Below, piece after piece: positions 9,634 to 22,200 of a stretch of 64,000 bases of DNA. The stretch's first letter is position 1. Every line of letters starts with the position of its first letter. The translations under genes were made by a program, and so were the position numbers. The stretch is taken from NCBI RefSeq assembly GCF_026965555.1, contig NZ_CP114040.1:248001-312000 (forward strand). The letters are read 5' to 3'. Under the pieces are notes generated by a model. That model saw nothing but the letters and a program-made list of their open reading frames with translations, did no database searches and was not told where the DNA came from. Source of the stretch: Nannocystis punicea. GTDB lineage: Bacteria; Myxococcota_A; Polyangia; Nannocystales; Nannocystaceae.

Positions 9634-11736
9634 ATGTCCACCAAGACGCTCGCTATCAAAGTCTTTTACGGCGATCAGCTCGTCGACACCCAGACGCTGA
9701 CGCAGGATGTCATCAAGATCGGCAAGCTGAAGAGCAGCCACGTTTGCCTTGATGACGAGGCCGTGGCCCGCATGCACGCCGTGATCGAGGTGTCCGGCGA
9801 AGAGGTGCGGGTGATCGATCTCGGGAGCGCGGCGGGGACCGTGCTCAACGGCCAGCGGATCGACAAGAACGCGGTGCTGCACGACGGCGACGCCCTGAAC
9901 TTCGGGCCGTACCGGCTCGAGGTCGGCTTCGCGAAGCAGCAGGTCGCGGCCGCGCCGGCGCCGGCGCAGGTGGCCGCGCCCGTGGCCGTGGCGGCGGCTG
10001 CGGTGGCGGCGGCGCCGCTCGCTGCGGCGCCGATGGCGACGCGGGCGCCGATCCAGATCGACCTGAGCGAGGTCGAAGTTCAGAGCGGCTCGCGGGTGGC
10101 CGAGGTCGTGGCGATGTACGGCTCGACGGTGCTCGACGTGCAGCACGTCGGCCAGCTGAAGAACCGCAAGTCGCAGGCGCCGATCTTCCTCGCCATCGGC
10201 GGGGCGATGCTGGTCGCCGGCGCGGCGGTGTTCTTCAGCGACGTGAACCAGGACTGGCCCGGCTACGGCAAGAAGGTCCAGGAGTCGATCGAGCAGGGTA
10301 CGCCGCGGCCGACCCCGCCCGGAAACGGTCTGGCGGCGATCGGCATGCTGCTGGCGATCGCGGGCCTCGTGCCGTTCAGCATGGGCCTCATCCGCACCGG
10401 CGACTACGTCAACAAGAACTTCACGATCGGCGAGGGCCACGGCGCGTCGTTCCACGTGCCGCCCACCGGCCTGCCCGAGCCCAACGGCTTCCCGCTGGTC
10501 CGCGGCAGCGACCACGAGTTCGCGCTGAACTTCACGCAGAACATGAGCGGTGAGGTCACCTTCGACGGCCAGACGATCACGCTGCAGCAGCTGGTCGCCA
10601 CCGGCCGCGCGGGCTCGCAGGGCTCGTCGTTCAGCTTCCCGCTGCCGCCCGGAGCGACGGCGCGGGTCAAGTACCAGGACGTCACCTTCTACGTGAACTC
10701 GGTCGCGCCGGGCGCGGTGATCAAGGGCGGCAGCGAGACCGACAAGCCGTTCTGGATCTACAACGGCGCGTCGTTCGTGGTCATCGGCAGCCTGCTGGTG
10801 CTCACGCACCTGATCCCCAACGAGGCCGGCAACCTCAGCCTCGACGAGATGATGGAAGAGAACCGCTTCGTCGGTTACCTCAACCAGCCCGACAAGCCGC
10901 CGGAGGAGGAGGAGCCGCCGCCGGAGGACATGGAGAACTCCGACGACGAGGCCGGCGGCACCGGTCAGCGCCACAAGGGCGAGGAGGGCAAGATGGGCAA
11001 GCCCACCTCGAAGAGCAAGTCGGGTCTCTACGCCATGAAGGGCCCGAAGGACGCCATCCCGCAGATGGCCCGTAACTTCGACCCCGACATGGCCGCGCGC
11101 CAGGCCGGCATCCTCGGGGTGATGAGCGCCGAGAGCGGCCACTTCCTCGCCTCGCCGTACGGCGGCGCGTTCGCGGTCGGCAACGACGACGCGGACGTGT
11201 GGGGCGGCCTCACCGGCACCGAGATCGGCGAGGCGTATGGCGTCGGCGGCCTCGGCCTGGTCGGCACCGGCCGCGGCGGCGGTGGTACCGGCGAGGGCAC
11301 GATCGGCCTCGGCAACACGGGCCTCATCGGCAAGGGCGGCGGCGGCGGCACGGGCTCCGGCTACGGCCGTGGCGCAGGCGCCGGCTTCGGCGGCCGCGGC
11401 ACCCGCGTCCCCACCGTTCGCCAGGCCAAGGCCGAGGTCCAGGGCGCGCTCGACAAGGACATCATCCGCCGCATCGTCCGCGCGCACATCAACGAGGTCC
11501 GCTACTGCTACAACCAGGCGCTCGCCCGCGATCCGAACGCCAAGGGCCGTGTCGCTGTCCAGTTCACCATCGGCGGCACCGGCAAGGTGCCCACCGCGGT
11601 CGTCCAGGAGAGCACGATGAAGGACCCGGCCGTGGGCTCCTGCATCGCCCAGGCGGTCAAGCGCTGGACCTTCCCCAAGCCCGAAGGCGGCGGCTCGGTC
11701 ATCGTCTCGTACCCGTTCGTCCTCGAGCCGGGTTGA
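9634..11736 (+). CDS. gltG: GltG-like FHA / multi-membrane / AgmX-PglI C-terminal domain protein
   Basis: 700 residues. Residues 1-100 form an FHA-like beta sandwich. Residues 103-135 are an Ala/Pro linker. Hydrophobic membrane segments lie near 183-201, 230-252 and 370-391, with a soluble domain between the last two. Residues 400-600 are acidic then extremely Gly-rich. Residues 600-700 match the myxobacterial AgmX/PglI C-terminal, TonB-like domain (core HINEVRYCYNQAL, then GKVPTAVVQES, ending YPFVLEPG). This is the architecture of GltG, the inner-membrane gliding protein thought to reach across the periplasm to outer-membrane parts. The FHA pocket is atypical: K31 replaces the usual Arg and A45 the usual Ser before H48, while N72-G is kept. 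Start supported by GAGGA upstream. Confidence 0.8.
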   Translation: MSTKTLAIKVFYGDQLVDTQTLTQDVIKIGKLKSSHVCLDDEAVARMHAVIEVSGEEVRVIDLGSAAGTVLNGQRIDKNAVLHDGDALNFGPYRLEVGFAKQQVAAAPAPAQVAAPVAVAAAAVAAAPLAAAPMATRAPIQIDLSEVEVQSGSRVAEVVAMYGSTVLDVQHVGQLKNRKSQAPIFLAIGGAMLVAGAAVFFSDVNQDWPGYGKKVQESIEQGTPRPTPPGNGLAAIGMLLAIAGLVPFSMGLIRTGDYVNKNFTIGEGHGASFHVPPTGLPEPNGFPLVRGSDHEFALNFTQNMSGEVTFDGQTITLQQLVATGRAGSQGSSFSFPLPPGATARVKYQDVTFYVNSVAPGAVIKGGSETDKPFWIYNGASFVVIGSLLVLTHLIPNEAGNLSLDEMMEENRFVGYLNQPDKPPEEEEPPPEDMENSDDEAGGTGQRHKGEEGKMGKPTSKSKSGLYAMKGPKDAIPQMARNFDPDMAARQAGILGVMSAESGHFLASPYGGAFAVGNDDADVWGGLTGTEIGEAYGVGGLGLVGTGRGGGGTGEGTIGLGNTGLIGKGGGGGTGSGYGRGAGAGFGGRGTRVPTVRQAKAEVQGALDKDIIRRIVRAHINEVRYCYNQALARDPNAKGRVAVQFTIGGTGKVPTAVVQESTMKDPAVGSCIAQAVKRWTFPKPEGGGSVIVSYPFVLEPG

Positions 11737-11742
11737 TCGGCG

Positions 11743-11762
11743 GGCTGTCCCGAGGGACAGCC
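11743..11762 (+). repeat. GGCTGTCCC/GGGACAGCC hairpin
   Basis: Perfect 9-bp inverted repeat with CGA loop, 6 bases after the gltG-like stop. It resembles other ctgtcc/ggacag hairpins in this window (40884-40899, 41152-41167, 25425-25438) and precedes the true terminator, so it looks like a member of the dispersed palindrome family. Confidence 0.6.
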
Positions 11763-11778
11763 AGTCTCAAAAGCCAGG

Positions 11779-11808
11779 AGGCCCGGTGCACGCCGGGCCT
11801 TCGGCGTT
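11779..11808 (+). terminator. terminator after gltG-like gene
   Basis: 8-bp stem AGGCCCGG (11779-11786) against CCGGGCCT (11793-11800), loop TGCACG, followed by TCGGCGTTTA. Weak T tract but well placed after the hairpin at 11743. Confidence 0.65.
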
Positions 11809-12066
11809 TAAGGACCGCCGCGTCTCTGGAGATCTGTCAGCGAGATCGCCCGGCGCCTGCATCGGGCTCGCGTCAACTCACAACCTGCCTGATTGCTGTG
11901 TACGCTAGGCGTTCGTCCGCCTCGGCGCGTGTGGCGCGTTTTCGCGCATGGCGCTCACGACACGTCGCGAGCGCCGAGAAATGGCGCGAACGTTCGCGCC
12001 GACGTGCAACCTTGTCACCAGATGCCCCGCCCGTTATCATCCGCACGCGATCCGGAAAGGTCTCTG

Positions 12067-12975
12067 ATGCGTCGTCTCTCCCCTCTGGCCGCTCTCGTCG
12101 TCTCCTGCGCTGTCCTCCTCCCGGCCTGCAACGGCCTGGCGAGCCGTAACCGAGTCCAGGCGATCAATCGGATGAACGAAGGCATCCAACTGTTCGACCG
12201 CAACAACACCGCCGGCGCCGAGAAGGCGATCCAGGACGCCATTCAGCTCGATCCGACCTACGCGGCCGCGCACCACACCCTGGGTCAGATCTACAAGAAG
12301 CAGAACAAGCTGGTCGACGCCGAGAAGGCGTTCACGGGCGCCATCGAGAACATGAAGGCCGAGCCGCAGGCCGAGTACTGGTACGACATCGGCGCGGTGC
12401 AGCAGGCCCAGGGCGAGGCCGACGGCGTGTCTTCCTCGGAGCGCGAGACCAAGTTCAACGCCGCGATCAACTCGTTCCAGGAGGCGCTGAAGCTCGATCC
12501 GAAGATGTATCGCGCCCACTACCGCACCGGCGTGCTGTACGAGAAGCTCGATCAGCCCGAGAAGGCCGACGCCGCGTACCGCAAGACGATCGAGATCAAG
12601 CCCAGCTACAGCCCCGCGTTCGTCTCGCTCGGCAACATGTACATCGACTACGGCTTCGCCAACGTGGCGATGGCGGTGCTCGATACCGGCGCGCAGATCA
12701 ACGACAAGGACGCGCGCATGTGGAACGGCCTCGGCCGCGCTCACTTCGAGCTCGGGCAGATGAAAGAGGCCATCGACGCCTACACGAAGGCCAAGGCCAT
12801 CGATCCGGACGGCGCCGACGCGCTCTACGGCCTCGGCATGGCCTACGCCGAGCTCCGCCAGCGCAAGGAAGCCAAAGAGAACCTCGAGCTGTTCCTGGGC
12901 AAGGCCGGCGACGCCCGTCCCGACCTCATCAAGGCGGCGCGCGACACGGTCGCTCGCATGCAGGACGTCATCTGA
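12067..12975 (+). CDS. TPR lipoprotein of the gliding-type cluster
   Basis: 302 residues from ATG 12067, which opens a lipoprotein signal with lipobox LLPAC (Cys 21). A frame start at 11893 would add 58 residues without signal character and is rejected. At least five TPRs follow (AYAAAHHTLGQIYKKQNK type; then YRAHYRTGVLYEKLDQPEKA; SPAFVSLGNMYIDYG; MWNGLGRAHFELGQMKEA; ALYGLGMAYAELRQRKEA). Expected to sit in the periplasm on the outer-membrane inner leaflet as a scaffold. It occupies the position between the gltG- and gltI-like genes where Myxococcus carries further Glt genes, but it is not a beta-barrel, so it is not the GltH equivalent. The cell-envelope role is inferred. Confidence 0.75.
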   Translation: MRRLSPLAALVVSCAVLLPACNGLASRNRVQAINRMNEGIQLFDRNNTAGAEKAIQDAIQLDPTYAAAHHTLGQIYKKQNKLVDAEKAFTGAIENMKAEPQAEYWYDIGAVQQAQGEADGVSSSERETKFNAAINSFQEALKLDPKMYRAHYRTGVLYEKLDQPEKADAAYRKTIEIKPSYSPAFVSLGNMYIDYGFANVAMAVLDTGAQINDKDARMWNGLGRAHFELGQMKEAIDAYTKAKAIDPDGADALYGLGMAYAELRQRKEAKENLELFLGKAGDARPDLIKAARDTVARMQDVI

Positions 12976-13248
12976 GCCCGACAGCGACGGCACCCGTGAG
13001 GGCAGGGCCCTGCGGTCCTTCGGGGGCGGCTCGTCACCTCGACTTACGCGGCCCACCAGGCCCGACCTACCATCAGTTACCCCGCGGCTCCCCGCGGGTG
13101 TCCCCCGTCGTGTGCACGGTGGGCCTCCTCGGCCTGCCTGCGTTGAATCGTTCCGGACGCGTTGAACGCTCGGCGAGGTGCGTGGTATATCCGCCGTCTC
13201 CCGAGCCCGGGGTAATCCCCCGATAATGCTCAAAAAACAGGGTCTCAG

Positions 13249-16200
13249 ATGGAAGTAACGACGCGCATCAAGTCACGGCTCACCGAGGTCTCCGAGTGGA
13301 GCGGGGTGATCGACGAATCCGAGTCGCAGGCGAGCTCCGCCGGCACGCCTCAGGCGCAGTCGGCGGCGTTCTACCACCTCGCCCAGGCCTGCGAGGGATT
13401 GCTGCTCGACAAGGCCAAGGCGATGACGTTCTACCAGACGGCCGTCAAGCGCGACCGTGAGAACCTCAAGGCCCTCGAGTCGGCGCGCAAGATCTATCAG
13501 CAGATGGCCAACCTCGAGATGGTCACCAAGCTGATGGCGCTCGAGCTGCGGGCCAATCGCGACCCCAACCGGGCCCCGGGCCTCAACTACGCCTACGGTC
13601 GGGCGCTGCTCAACCTGCGACAGATCGAGCAGGCGCGTCCGTACCTCGAGGCGGCGGCCAGCGCCGACGGCCGCGATCAAGAGTTCCAGGACCGCTTCCA
13701 GGAGTCGCTCTACGATCGGAGCAACTGGCAGTTCGCGCTGCAGAACATCTGCCTCAACCAGCTGATCGCGTTGAGCGGCCAGAGCGACCCGCTGGCCGCC
13801 AACGTCGAGAACGGTGGCCACCAGCTGTCGGCGCTCTACCTCCGCACCGCGCGGATCTTGCAGCAAGAGGCGCCCGAAGACCCGCGCCTGCTGCCGCTGC
13901 TGTTCAAGGCCCTCGACTCCGATCCGAGCAACGACGAGGCCGGCTACATCGCCGAGACTCTGCTCGCCGCCGGCGGTCACCTGCAGCACATCCAGAAGCT
14001 GCAAGACCGCCGCGCCGCGCTCGAGCGCGAGCCCGACAAGAAAGTCGCGCTGCTGCGTCAGTTCGCGTTGATCTGGCAGGTGCGCCTCAACAACGCCGAC
14101 ATGGCGGCGTACTTCTTCCGCCAGGCGCTCGAGTACGCCTACTCGATCGGCGCCAGCGTGCTCAAGGACGAGAACGACGCCGACTGGCACCTCGGCGCGT
14201 TCCACATGCTGACGAAGGCCGCCGAGCGCACCGGCAACTCCGAGGGCCTCGTCGAGCTGGCCGCGCGCGGCCTCCAGGTCATCACCGACCCGACCGACGC
14301 CGCGCTGCTCGCAGCCCTCGGCGGTGAGGTCGCGTGGAAGCAGCGCAACGACGTCGAGAGCGCCCGCAGCCTGCTCGCCTACGGCGTGACCCACGCGCCG
14401 CGTCACCCGCTCATCGTCGAGTTCCAGCAGCAACACGGCGCACTCGAGGCGCCGAGCAGCGACGTGGCCGAGCGTGCCGCCGCCGAGCGTGCCGAGGCCG
14501 AAGCCGCCGCTGCTCAGCGCGCCGCCGCGGAGGAGGCCGCGGCCGAGGACGCGGCGCGCGAGCGTGCTGCCGCCGAGCGGCTCGCGGCCGAGGAGGCTGC
14601 GGCCGAGCAGGCCGAGGCCGCCGAGCGTGAAGAACGCGACCGCATCGCGGCCGACCGCGCCGCCGCGGAGAAGGCCGAACGCGACCGCGCCGAGCGCGAG
14701 CGCATCGCTGCCGAGAAGGCTGCAGCCGCCGCCGAGAAGGCCGCCGCTGCCGAGAAGGCCGCCGCGGACAAGGCCGCCGCTGCCGAGAAGGCCGCCGCAG
14801 AGAAGGCCGAGCGCGAGCGCCTCGCCGCGGAGAAGGTCGCTGCCGACAAGGCCGAGCGCGAGCGCGTAGCCGCCGAGCGGGCTGCCGCCGCGGAGAAGGC
14901 CGCCGCGGAGAAGGCCGAGAAGGCCGCCGCTGTCGAGCGTGCGGCTGCCGAGAAGGCCGCCGCGGAGAAGGCCGCCGCCGACAAGATCGCCGCCGAAATC
15001 GCCGCGATCCCGGCCGAAGGCGTCGAGATGCACGGCGAGATCTTCCTCCCCGAGGAGGTCCGGATCTACAACGCCGCGCGCACCGCAGAGGCGGCCGGCG
15101 GCACCAAGGCGATCGACGCCTGGCGCGACGCGATGGGCAAGCTGCCGCAGAAGCGCTACCCGCGGACCCGCCTCAAGGAGCTGTACGGCGAGGCCGGCAA
15201 GTGGAGCAACGTCGCCGACCTGCTGAAGGACGAGCTCAAGGGCGACCCGCAGAAGGATCTCGAGCACACCAAGGCCTCGTACTGGCAGCTCCTCGACATC
15301 TACCGCGACCACCTGCGTCAGCCCGGCCTCGTGGTCACCACGCTGGCCGCGTTCGAGAAGGTGCTCGAGGACGCCGGCGACACCGAGTCGCTGCTCAAGG
15401 TCGTCGAGACCCAGCAGAACCAGTTCGAGCAGATGAAGCGCTGGCCGGACCTCATCAGCAGGATCCGCCGCCGCGCCGAGCTGACCACTGACCCGGTCGG
15501 CCGCACCGCGCTGCACCTCGAGGCCGGTCGCCTCTTCCTCGACAAGTTCAACAACCAGGCCGAGGCGATCAAGAGCTTCGAGTCGGTGCTCGAGGCCGAC
15601 GAGTACAACGTCGAGGCGATCACCAAGCTCAAGGACCTCTACGCCAAGCGGCGCGACTGGGAGAAGCTCGTCCACGTCCAGCAGAAGGAGCTGACGCTGA
15701 TCGAGAGCCCGGCGCAGCGCATGGAGCAGCTCCTCGACGTCGCCCGCACCGCGGTCTCGAAGATCAAGAAGAACCCGCTCTCGATCGAGCTGTGGAACCA
15801 GGTCCTGGCGATGGAGCCGACCCACCACGAGGCGCTCGAGCAGCTCGAGGGTCTCCTCGAGCGCGAGAAGGAGTGGGGCCAGCTCGCCGGCGTGCTGCGC
15901 ACGCTCGCCGAGGTCGAGAGCGACCCGACCAAGAAGGCCAACTACCTCGTCAAGTTGGGCTCGAACTACAGCGACAAGCTCGACGACAACGCCAGCGCGA
16001 TCAAGGCGTGGGAGCAGCTGTACCAGCTCGACTCCGAGAACCGCCGCGCCCAGGACGCCCTCAAGAAGCTCTACCTCGCCGTCGGCGACATGGAGAGCCT
16101 GCAGGAGTTCTACGCCAAGCAGGACAAGTGGGGCGAGTTCATCCGTGTGCTCGAGCGCGAGGCCGAGACCGCCGAAGGGGCGGCTCGCACCACGCTCCTG

Positions 16201-19200
16201 CTCAAGATCGCCGATCTGTACAAGACGCGCATGGACAAGGCCGACAAGGCCACCCGCGCCCTCGAGCGCGCGCTGTCGTTCGACGACAACAACCTCACCG
16301 TCGCGGACGCCCTGATCGACCTGTACGAGCAGGCGCACGACGAGCGGCACATCTCCGTCCCGCTGAAGATCCAGCTCAACCACAGCGAGGATCCGGCGCA
16401 GCGGCAGGCGCTGCTGCGGCGCCTCGCCGAGCTGGCCGAGCGCATCAGCCAGGACGAGGCGCTGGCGTTCAGCTACTACCGCCAGGCCTTCACCGAGGAC
16501 CACACGCAGGCCGACACGCGCGAGCACCTGTTCCGCCTCGGCGAGTCGATCGGCGCCTGGACCGAGCAGATCGAGTCGCTGCGCGCCGCGATCGAGAAGT
16601 ACGGCACCGACCCCGACAGCATCCCGCTGCGGCTCAAGCTGGCCGAGATCTACGAGAAGCGCTCGAGCGACCTCGAGGCGGCCCTCGCCGCCAACCAGGC
16701 GATCCTCGAGATCAACGCCGAGGAGCAGACCGCGCTCGCCTCGCTCGAGCGGCTGTACCTCGCGCTCGGCCGTGAGGAGGACCTGCTCAACGTCCTCCGC
16801 ACCCAGCTCTCGCTCGCCGGCAACGACGACGACCGCCGCGCGATCCAGACCCGGATCGGCAGCATCCACGAGCAGCTCGGCCACGTCGATCAGGCCGTCA
16901 CCGCCTACGAGGCCGTGCTCGCCACCGGCGTCGAGGACCCGACCGTGCTCGCCGCCCTCGACCGCCTCTACCTCGGTCAGGGCAAGTGGACCGAGCTCGC
17001 CGACATCCTCCGGCGCGAGCTCGAGGTCACCGCGCCCGACGAGGTCGAGGCCCGCGCGACCTTGCTGCTCCGCCTCGGCATCGTCCAGCAGGACAAGCTG
17101 AACTCGGCGCCCGACGCGGTCGACCTGTTCCGCCAGGTCCTCGACGTCGACGCCGCCAACGAGGAGGCGCGCAAGCGGCTCGAGGGGTACCTCGAGGACG
17201 AGGCGCTCAAGACCACGGTGGCCGGCATCCTGCTCCCGGTCTACGAGCGCCTGCTCGACTGGCCGAAGATGGTCCAGACGCTCGAGATCCAGGTCGCCGC
17301 GGCCGGGACCGTCGACGAGCGCGTGAACCTGCTGCTGCAGATCGGCGGCATCCTCGCCAACAGCATCGGCAACACCACGGCGGCGTTCGACGCCTACAGC
17401 CGCGCGTTCCGTCAGGACCCGCGCAACGAGGCCGCGCAGGTCGAGCTCGAGAAGCTCGCCCACCTCGAGAACCGCTACGCCGACTACGCCGCGCTGTTCG
17501 AGGAGGCGGTCGCCGGCGACCTGCCGAGCGAGCTGCAGCGCACCCTGCTGATGCGCCTGGCCAACCTGTACGACCAGCGCCTCGGCAACGCGCCCAAGGC
17601 GATCGAGAACTTCAAGCGCGCGCTCGAGGTCGACGCCGACAACGTCGAGGCCCTCGAGGCGCTCGAGAAGCTCTACAGCCGCGACCAGAACTGGGGCGAG
17701 CTGCTCGGCGTCTATCGCAGCCAGATCCCGCTGACCAGCGACGGCGAGAAGCGCCAGGAGCTGCGGTTCCGCATCGCCTACCTGCAGGACGAGATGCTCG
17801 GCCAGAAGGAGGAGGCGATCGCGACCTACAACGAGATCCTCGCCGACGACTTCGAGAACCTGCAGGCGATCGTCGCCCTCGACCGGCTCTACCTCGCGCG
17901 CGGCGCGTGGGTCGAGCTGGCCGAGAACCTCGAGCGCCAGCTGACGCTGTCGTCCGATCCGGACAAGCAGATCGAGCTCAACCTCCGCCTCGGCGACCTC
18001 CGCCTCACCAAGCTCGAGCAGGCCGGCCAGGCCGTCGAGACCTACCACCGCGTGCTCGCGCTCGACGCCGGCAACGCCACCGCCCTCGGCGCCCTCGAGA
18101 CGCTGCTGACCAACGAGCAGCAGCAGCTCACCGTCGCCCGCACCCTCGAGCCGTTCTACCGCGTCAACAACAACTGGCCGCGGCTGATCCAGGCGTACGA
18201 GATCATGGTGACGCACGCCTCCGAGGCCGAGGAGAAGATCGGCCTGCTGCACCGGATCGCCGAGCTCTACGAGATCGCCGGCGAGGAGCAGGGCAAGGCG
18301 TTCGACGCCCTCGGTCGCGCCTTCAAGGTCGACCCGAGCAACGCTACCACGCAAGAGCGGCTCGAGACGCTGGCCCGCCAGCTCGAGGACTACCCGCGCC
18401 TCGTCGCCCTCTACGACGAGTCGATCCCCGACATCGTCGACGACGCGCTCATCATCCGCTTGCTGGTGAAGATCGCCCAGATCTACGAGCTTGTGATCGA
18501 GGACCCGGCCAAGGCCGCCTCGAGCTACGAGCGGATCCTGGGCGTCGACCCCGGCAACTTCGAGGCCGTCGACGCGCTCATCAACCTCCACCTCAAGAAC
18601 TCGAACTTCGGCGCGTTGGTCGAGGCGGTGGTGCGCAAGTCGGAGATGGTCACCGAGGTCGCCGACCGCAAGGCGCTCCTCCTCTACGCCGCGCAGACGC
18701 GCGAGACGGCGATGGAGGATCCGGCCGGCGCGATCACCCTGTACCAGCAGGTCCTCGCGCTCGACGACGCCGACGCCGCGGCGCTCGACGCCCTCGCCAA
18801 GCTGTTCACGCAGACCGAGGCGTGGGAGAACCTCAAGGACATCTACCGCCGCAAGACCGAGCTGGCGGAGACGCCCGAGCACCGGCGCTACTGGCTGCAC
18901 CAGCTCGGCCCGATCTACGACGAGAAGCTCAAGGACGTCGAGCAAGCGATCGAGACCTACCGCGCGATCCTCGACCTCGAGCCGGCCGACTACGACGCCA
19001 TCCAGGCGCTCGACCGCCTCTACGGTCAGGCCGAGCGCTGGCAGGACCAGCTCGGGATCCTCGAGCGGGCCGTCGAGGTCGCGCCGCAGCGCGACGAGAA
19101 GACCGCGCTGCGCCACCGGATCGGCGGGCTCTACGAGACCCAGCTGGCCGACATCGTCCGCGCCGTCGAGGCCTACCGCGACACCCTCGCGCACGCCCCC

Positions 19201-22200
19201 GACCACGCGCCGACGATCGCCGCGCTCGACCGCATCGTCCACGGCGAGGACCAGCCGATGCTGGCCGCCGAGGTGCTGGCGCCGTTCTACAACCAGCTCG
19301 CCGAGTGGGAGAAGCTGGTCGACATCTACGAGGTGATGGTCAAGCAGGTGCAGGATCCGGCGCAGCAGATCGAGCTGCTGCACCAGATCGCCGCGATCCA
19401 CGAGCGGCAGCTGCAGCAGTTCGAGCAGGCGTTCGCCGCCTACGCCCGCGCGCTGGTGATCGAGCCGACCCACGAGGCCACTCTGGGTCAGCTCCACCGC
19501 CTCGCCGAGGTCACGGGCGACCACGAGAAGCTCGCCGGCCTGCTGGCCGACCAGGCCGCCACGATCCCCGATCCGGCGACCAAGGTGGGCATGCTGCACC
19601 GCCTCGCGATCGTGCTCGAGACCAAGCTGGGCCGCATCGACGACGCGATCGAGCGCTACCTCTCGATCCTCGAGATCGACAACGAGAACCGCGAGGCGAT
19701 CGCCCAGCTCGACCGGATCTACAGCGGCCTCGAGCGCTGGCAGCCGCTGGTCGACAACCTGCGCCGGCAGATCGGCATCACCGCGGACGAGCAGGAGATC
19801 ATCGCCCTGCAGTACCGCATGGGCCAGATCTACCAGGGCAACATCAAGGACCTGCCGAAGGCCATCGAGGCCTACCGGACGATCCTCGAGATCGACCCCG
19901 ACAGCTCGGCCACGCAGGCGACGCTCGAGCTCATCTTCGCCGAGGGCGAGCACCAGAGCGAGATCGCCTCGATCCTCGAGCCGCTGTATCAGGCGTCGCG
20001 CAACTGGGACGCGCTGATCAAGCTGGCGGACGTCAAACTCAACGCCACCGCGGACACCGCGGAGCGGCTGCAGATCATCGAGAACACCGCGCAGATCTGC
20101 GAGCAGCAGCTGGGCGACGCCGGCCAGGCCTACTACTGGTGGCTGCGCGCGTACATGGACGATCCGCTGAGCGAGCGCGTCGCCGAGGAGATCGAGCGCC
20201 TCGCCGAGCTCACCCAGGAGTGGGGCTACATCGTCGACGTCGGCGAGCAGATCCTCGAGAACCAGGGCCTGTCGCAGGACGCCCGGGTGGCGGTGCTCAG
20301 CCGTTCGGGCCAGGTCCTCGAGACCAAGCTCGACGACCGCGCGCGGGCCATCGAGGTCTACAACCGCTTGCTCGCGCTGGTGCCCGACCACGCCGAGGGG
20401 CTGCAGGCGCTCGACCGCCTGTACACCCAGACCGGCCGCTGGGAGGAGCTCGCCGAGATCCTGCAGCGCCGGATCCAGGCGACCATGGACGGCGAGATCC
20501 TCGTCGACCTCGAGATGCGCCTCGCCGCCGCCTTCGAGCAGTGGCTGGCCAACCCCGAGGCGGCGATCGCCGCCTACAACCGCGCCCTCGACATCGACGG
20601 CAACAACATCCGCGCCCTCGAGCGGCTCGAGGCCCTGTACCTCAGCGCCGCCCGCTGGGAGGACCTGTACAAGACGTACGAGCGGACGGCGGCGATCGCC
20701 AACACCGACGAGGACACCGCGGCCTGCTACCAGCGCATGGCGAAGATCGCGGCCGAGGCCCTCGGTCGGGAGGAGAACGCCGTCGACCTGTGGGGCAAGG
20801 TGCTCGAGCTGCGCGGCGAGGACCCGCTCGCGCTGGGCGAGCTGGCCGTGCTGCACGAGCGCTCGCAGCGGTGGGAGGATCTCGCCGAGGTGCTCGAGCG
20901 GCAGGTGTTCGCGGTCGAGGACCCGAGCCAGAAGGTCGCCATCTACCAGCAGCTGGCCCACGTCTACGGCGACAAGCTCGGCAAGGAGCGCAACAGCCTC
21001 GACGCCTGGCTCAACGCCCGCGAGCTCAACGGCCGCGACATCGAGACGCTGACCGCGCTCCACGCGATCTACCAGCGTAACGAGTCGTGGGTCGAGCTCA
21101 ACGACGTGCTGTCGAACCTGATCGCGCTCGGCCCGGGCGTCCTCGGCACGGAGCAGCTCCGGGCCTACTACGCCCAGGTCGGCCGGATCCAGGCCGAGTA
21201 CCTCATGGACACCCAGGCCGCGATCGCTGCCTGGCGCCATGTCCTCGAGCTCGAGCCCAACAGCCTCGAGGCTCTGGCGGCGCTCGAGCGCCTGCACAGC
21301 AGCGAGGCCAGCTGGGACGAGGTCATCCGCGTCCTCGAGAAGAAGCGCAAGGTCGTCGAGTCGACGCCCGAGAAGATCGACGTGCTCATGCAGATCGCCG
21401 CGATCTGGGAGCAGCAGCTCGGCAACAAGACCGAGGCGGCCGGCGCCTACCTCGAGATCCTCGACCTCGACCAGGCCTACATGCCGGCCCACGAGGCGCT
21501 GGAGACCATCTACCGCGAGACCGAGGCGTGGGGCGAGCTCATCGAGCTCTACCTGCGGCAGGTCGAGATCTTCGACGACGCCAAGTTCAAGGTCTCGACC
21601 TACCAGAAGATGGCCAAGGTCTTCGAGGAGAACCAGGGCGACCCGGACAACGCCTTCGAGGTCCTCAAGTACGCGTTCAACATCGACTACGCCAACGAGG
21701 ACACCTCGCGCGAGCTCGAGCGCCTCGCCACCCAGGCCAACAAGTGGGGCGAGCTGCTCAACGAGTACAACGGCATCGTCCGCTCGATCCCCGACAAGAG
21801 CGAGCAGGCCGAGCTGTGGGTGAAGATCGGCCGCTGGTACGGCGAGCACCTCAACCGCGTCGACTACGGCCTCAAGTCGCTCGAGGAGGCGTTGAAGCTC
21901 AACGCCAACAACATCAACGCGCTGCGCGAACAGGCCGGCTTCTACCGCCGGGCGATGAACAACGTCGAGCTGGCCAAGACGCTGGCGCGGATCGTCCCGC
22001 TCGAGACCGACCCGAACATCCAGGTCCGCACGCTGACGCAGCTGGCGGAGGTCCAGGACGGCGGGCTCGGCGACATCCCGGCGGCGATCGAGAGCTACCG
22101 CAAGGTGCTCGAGATCGACGGCGAGAACATCAACGCCCTCGACGCGCTGGCCCGGCTCCACCAGAACCAGGGTCAGTGGCAGGACCTGGTCGGCGTGCTC

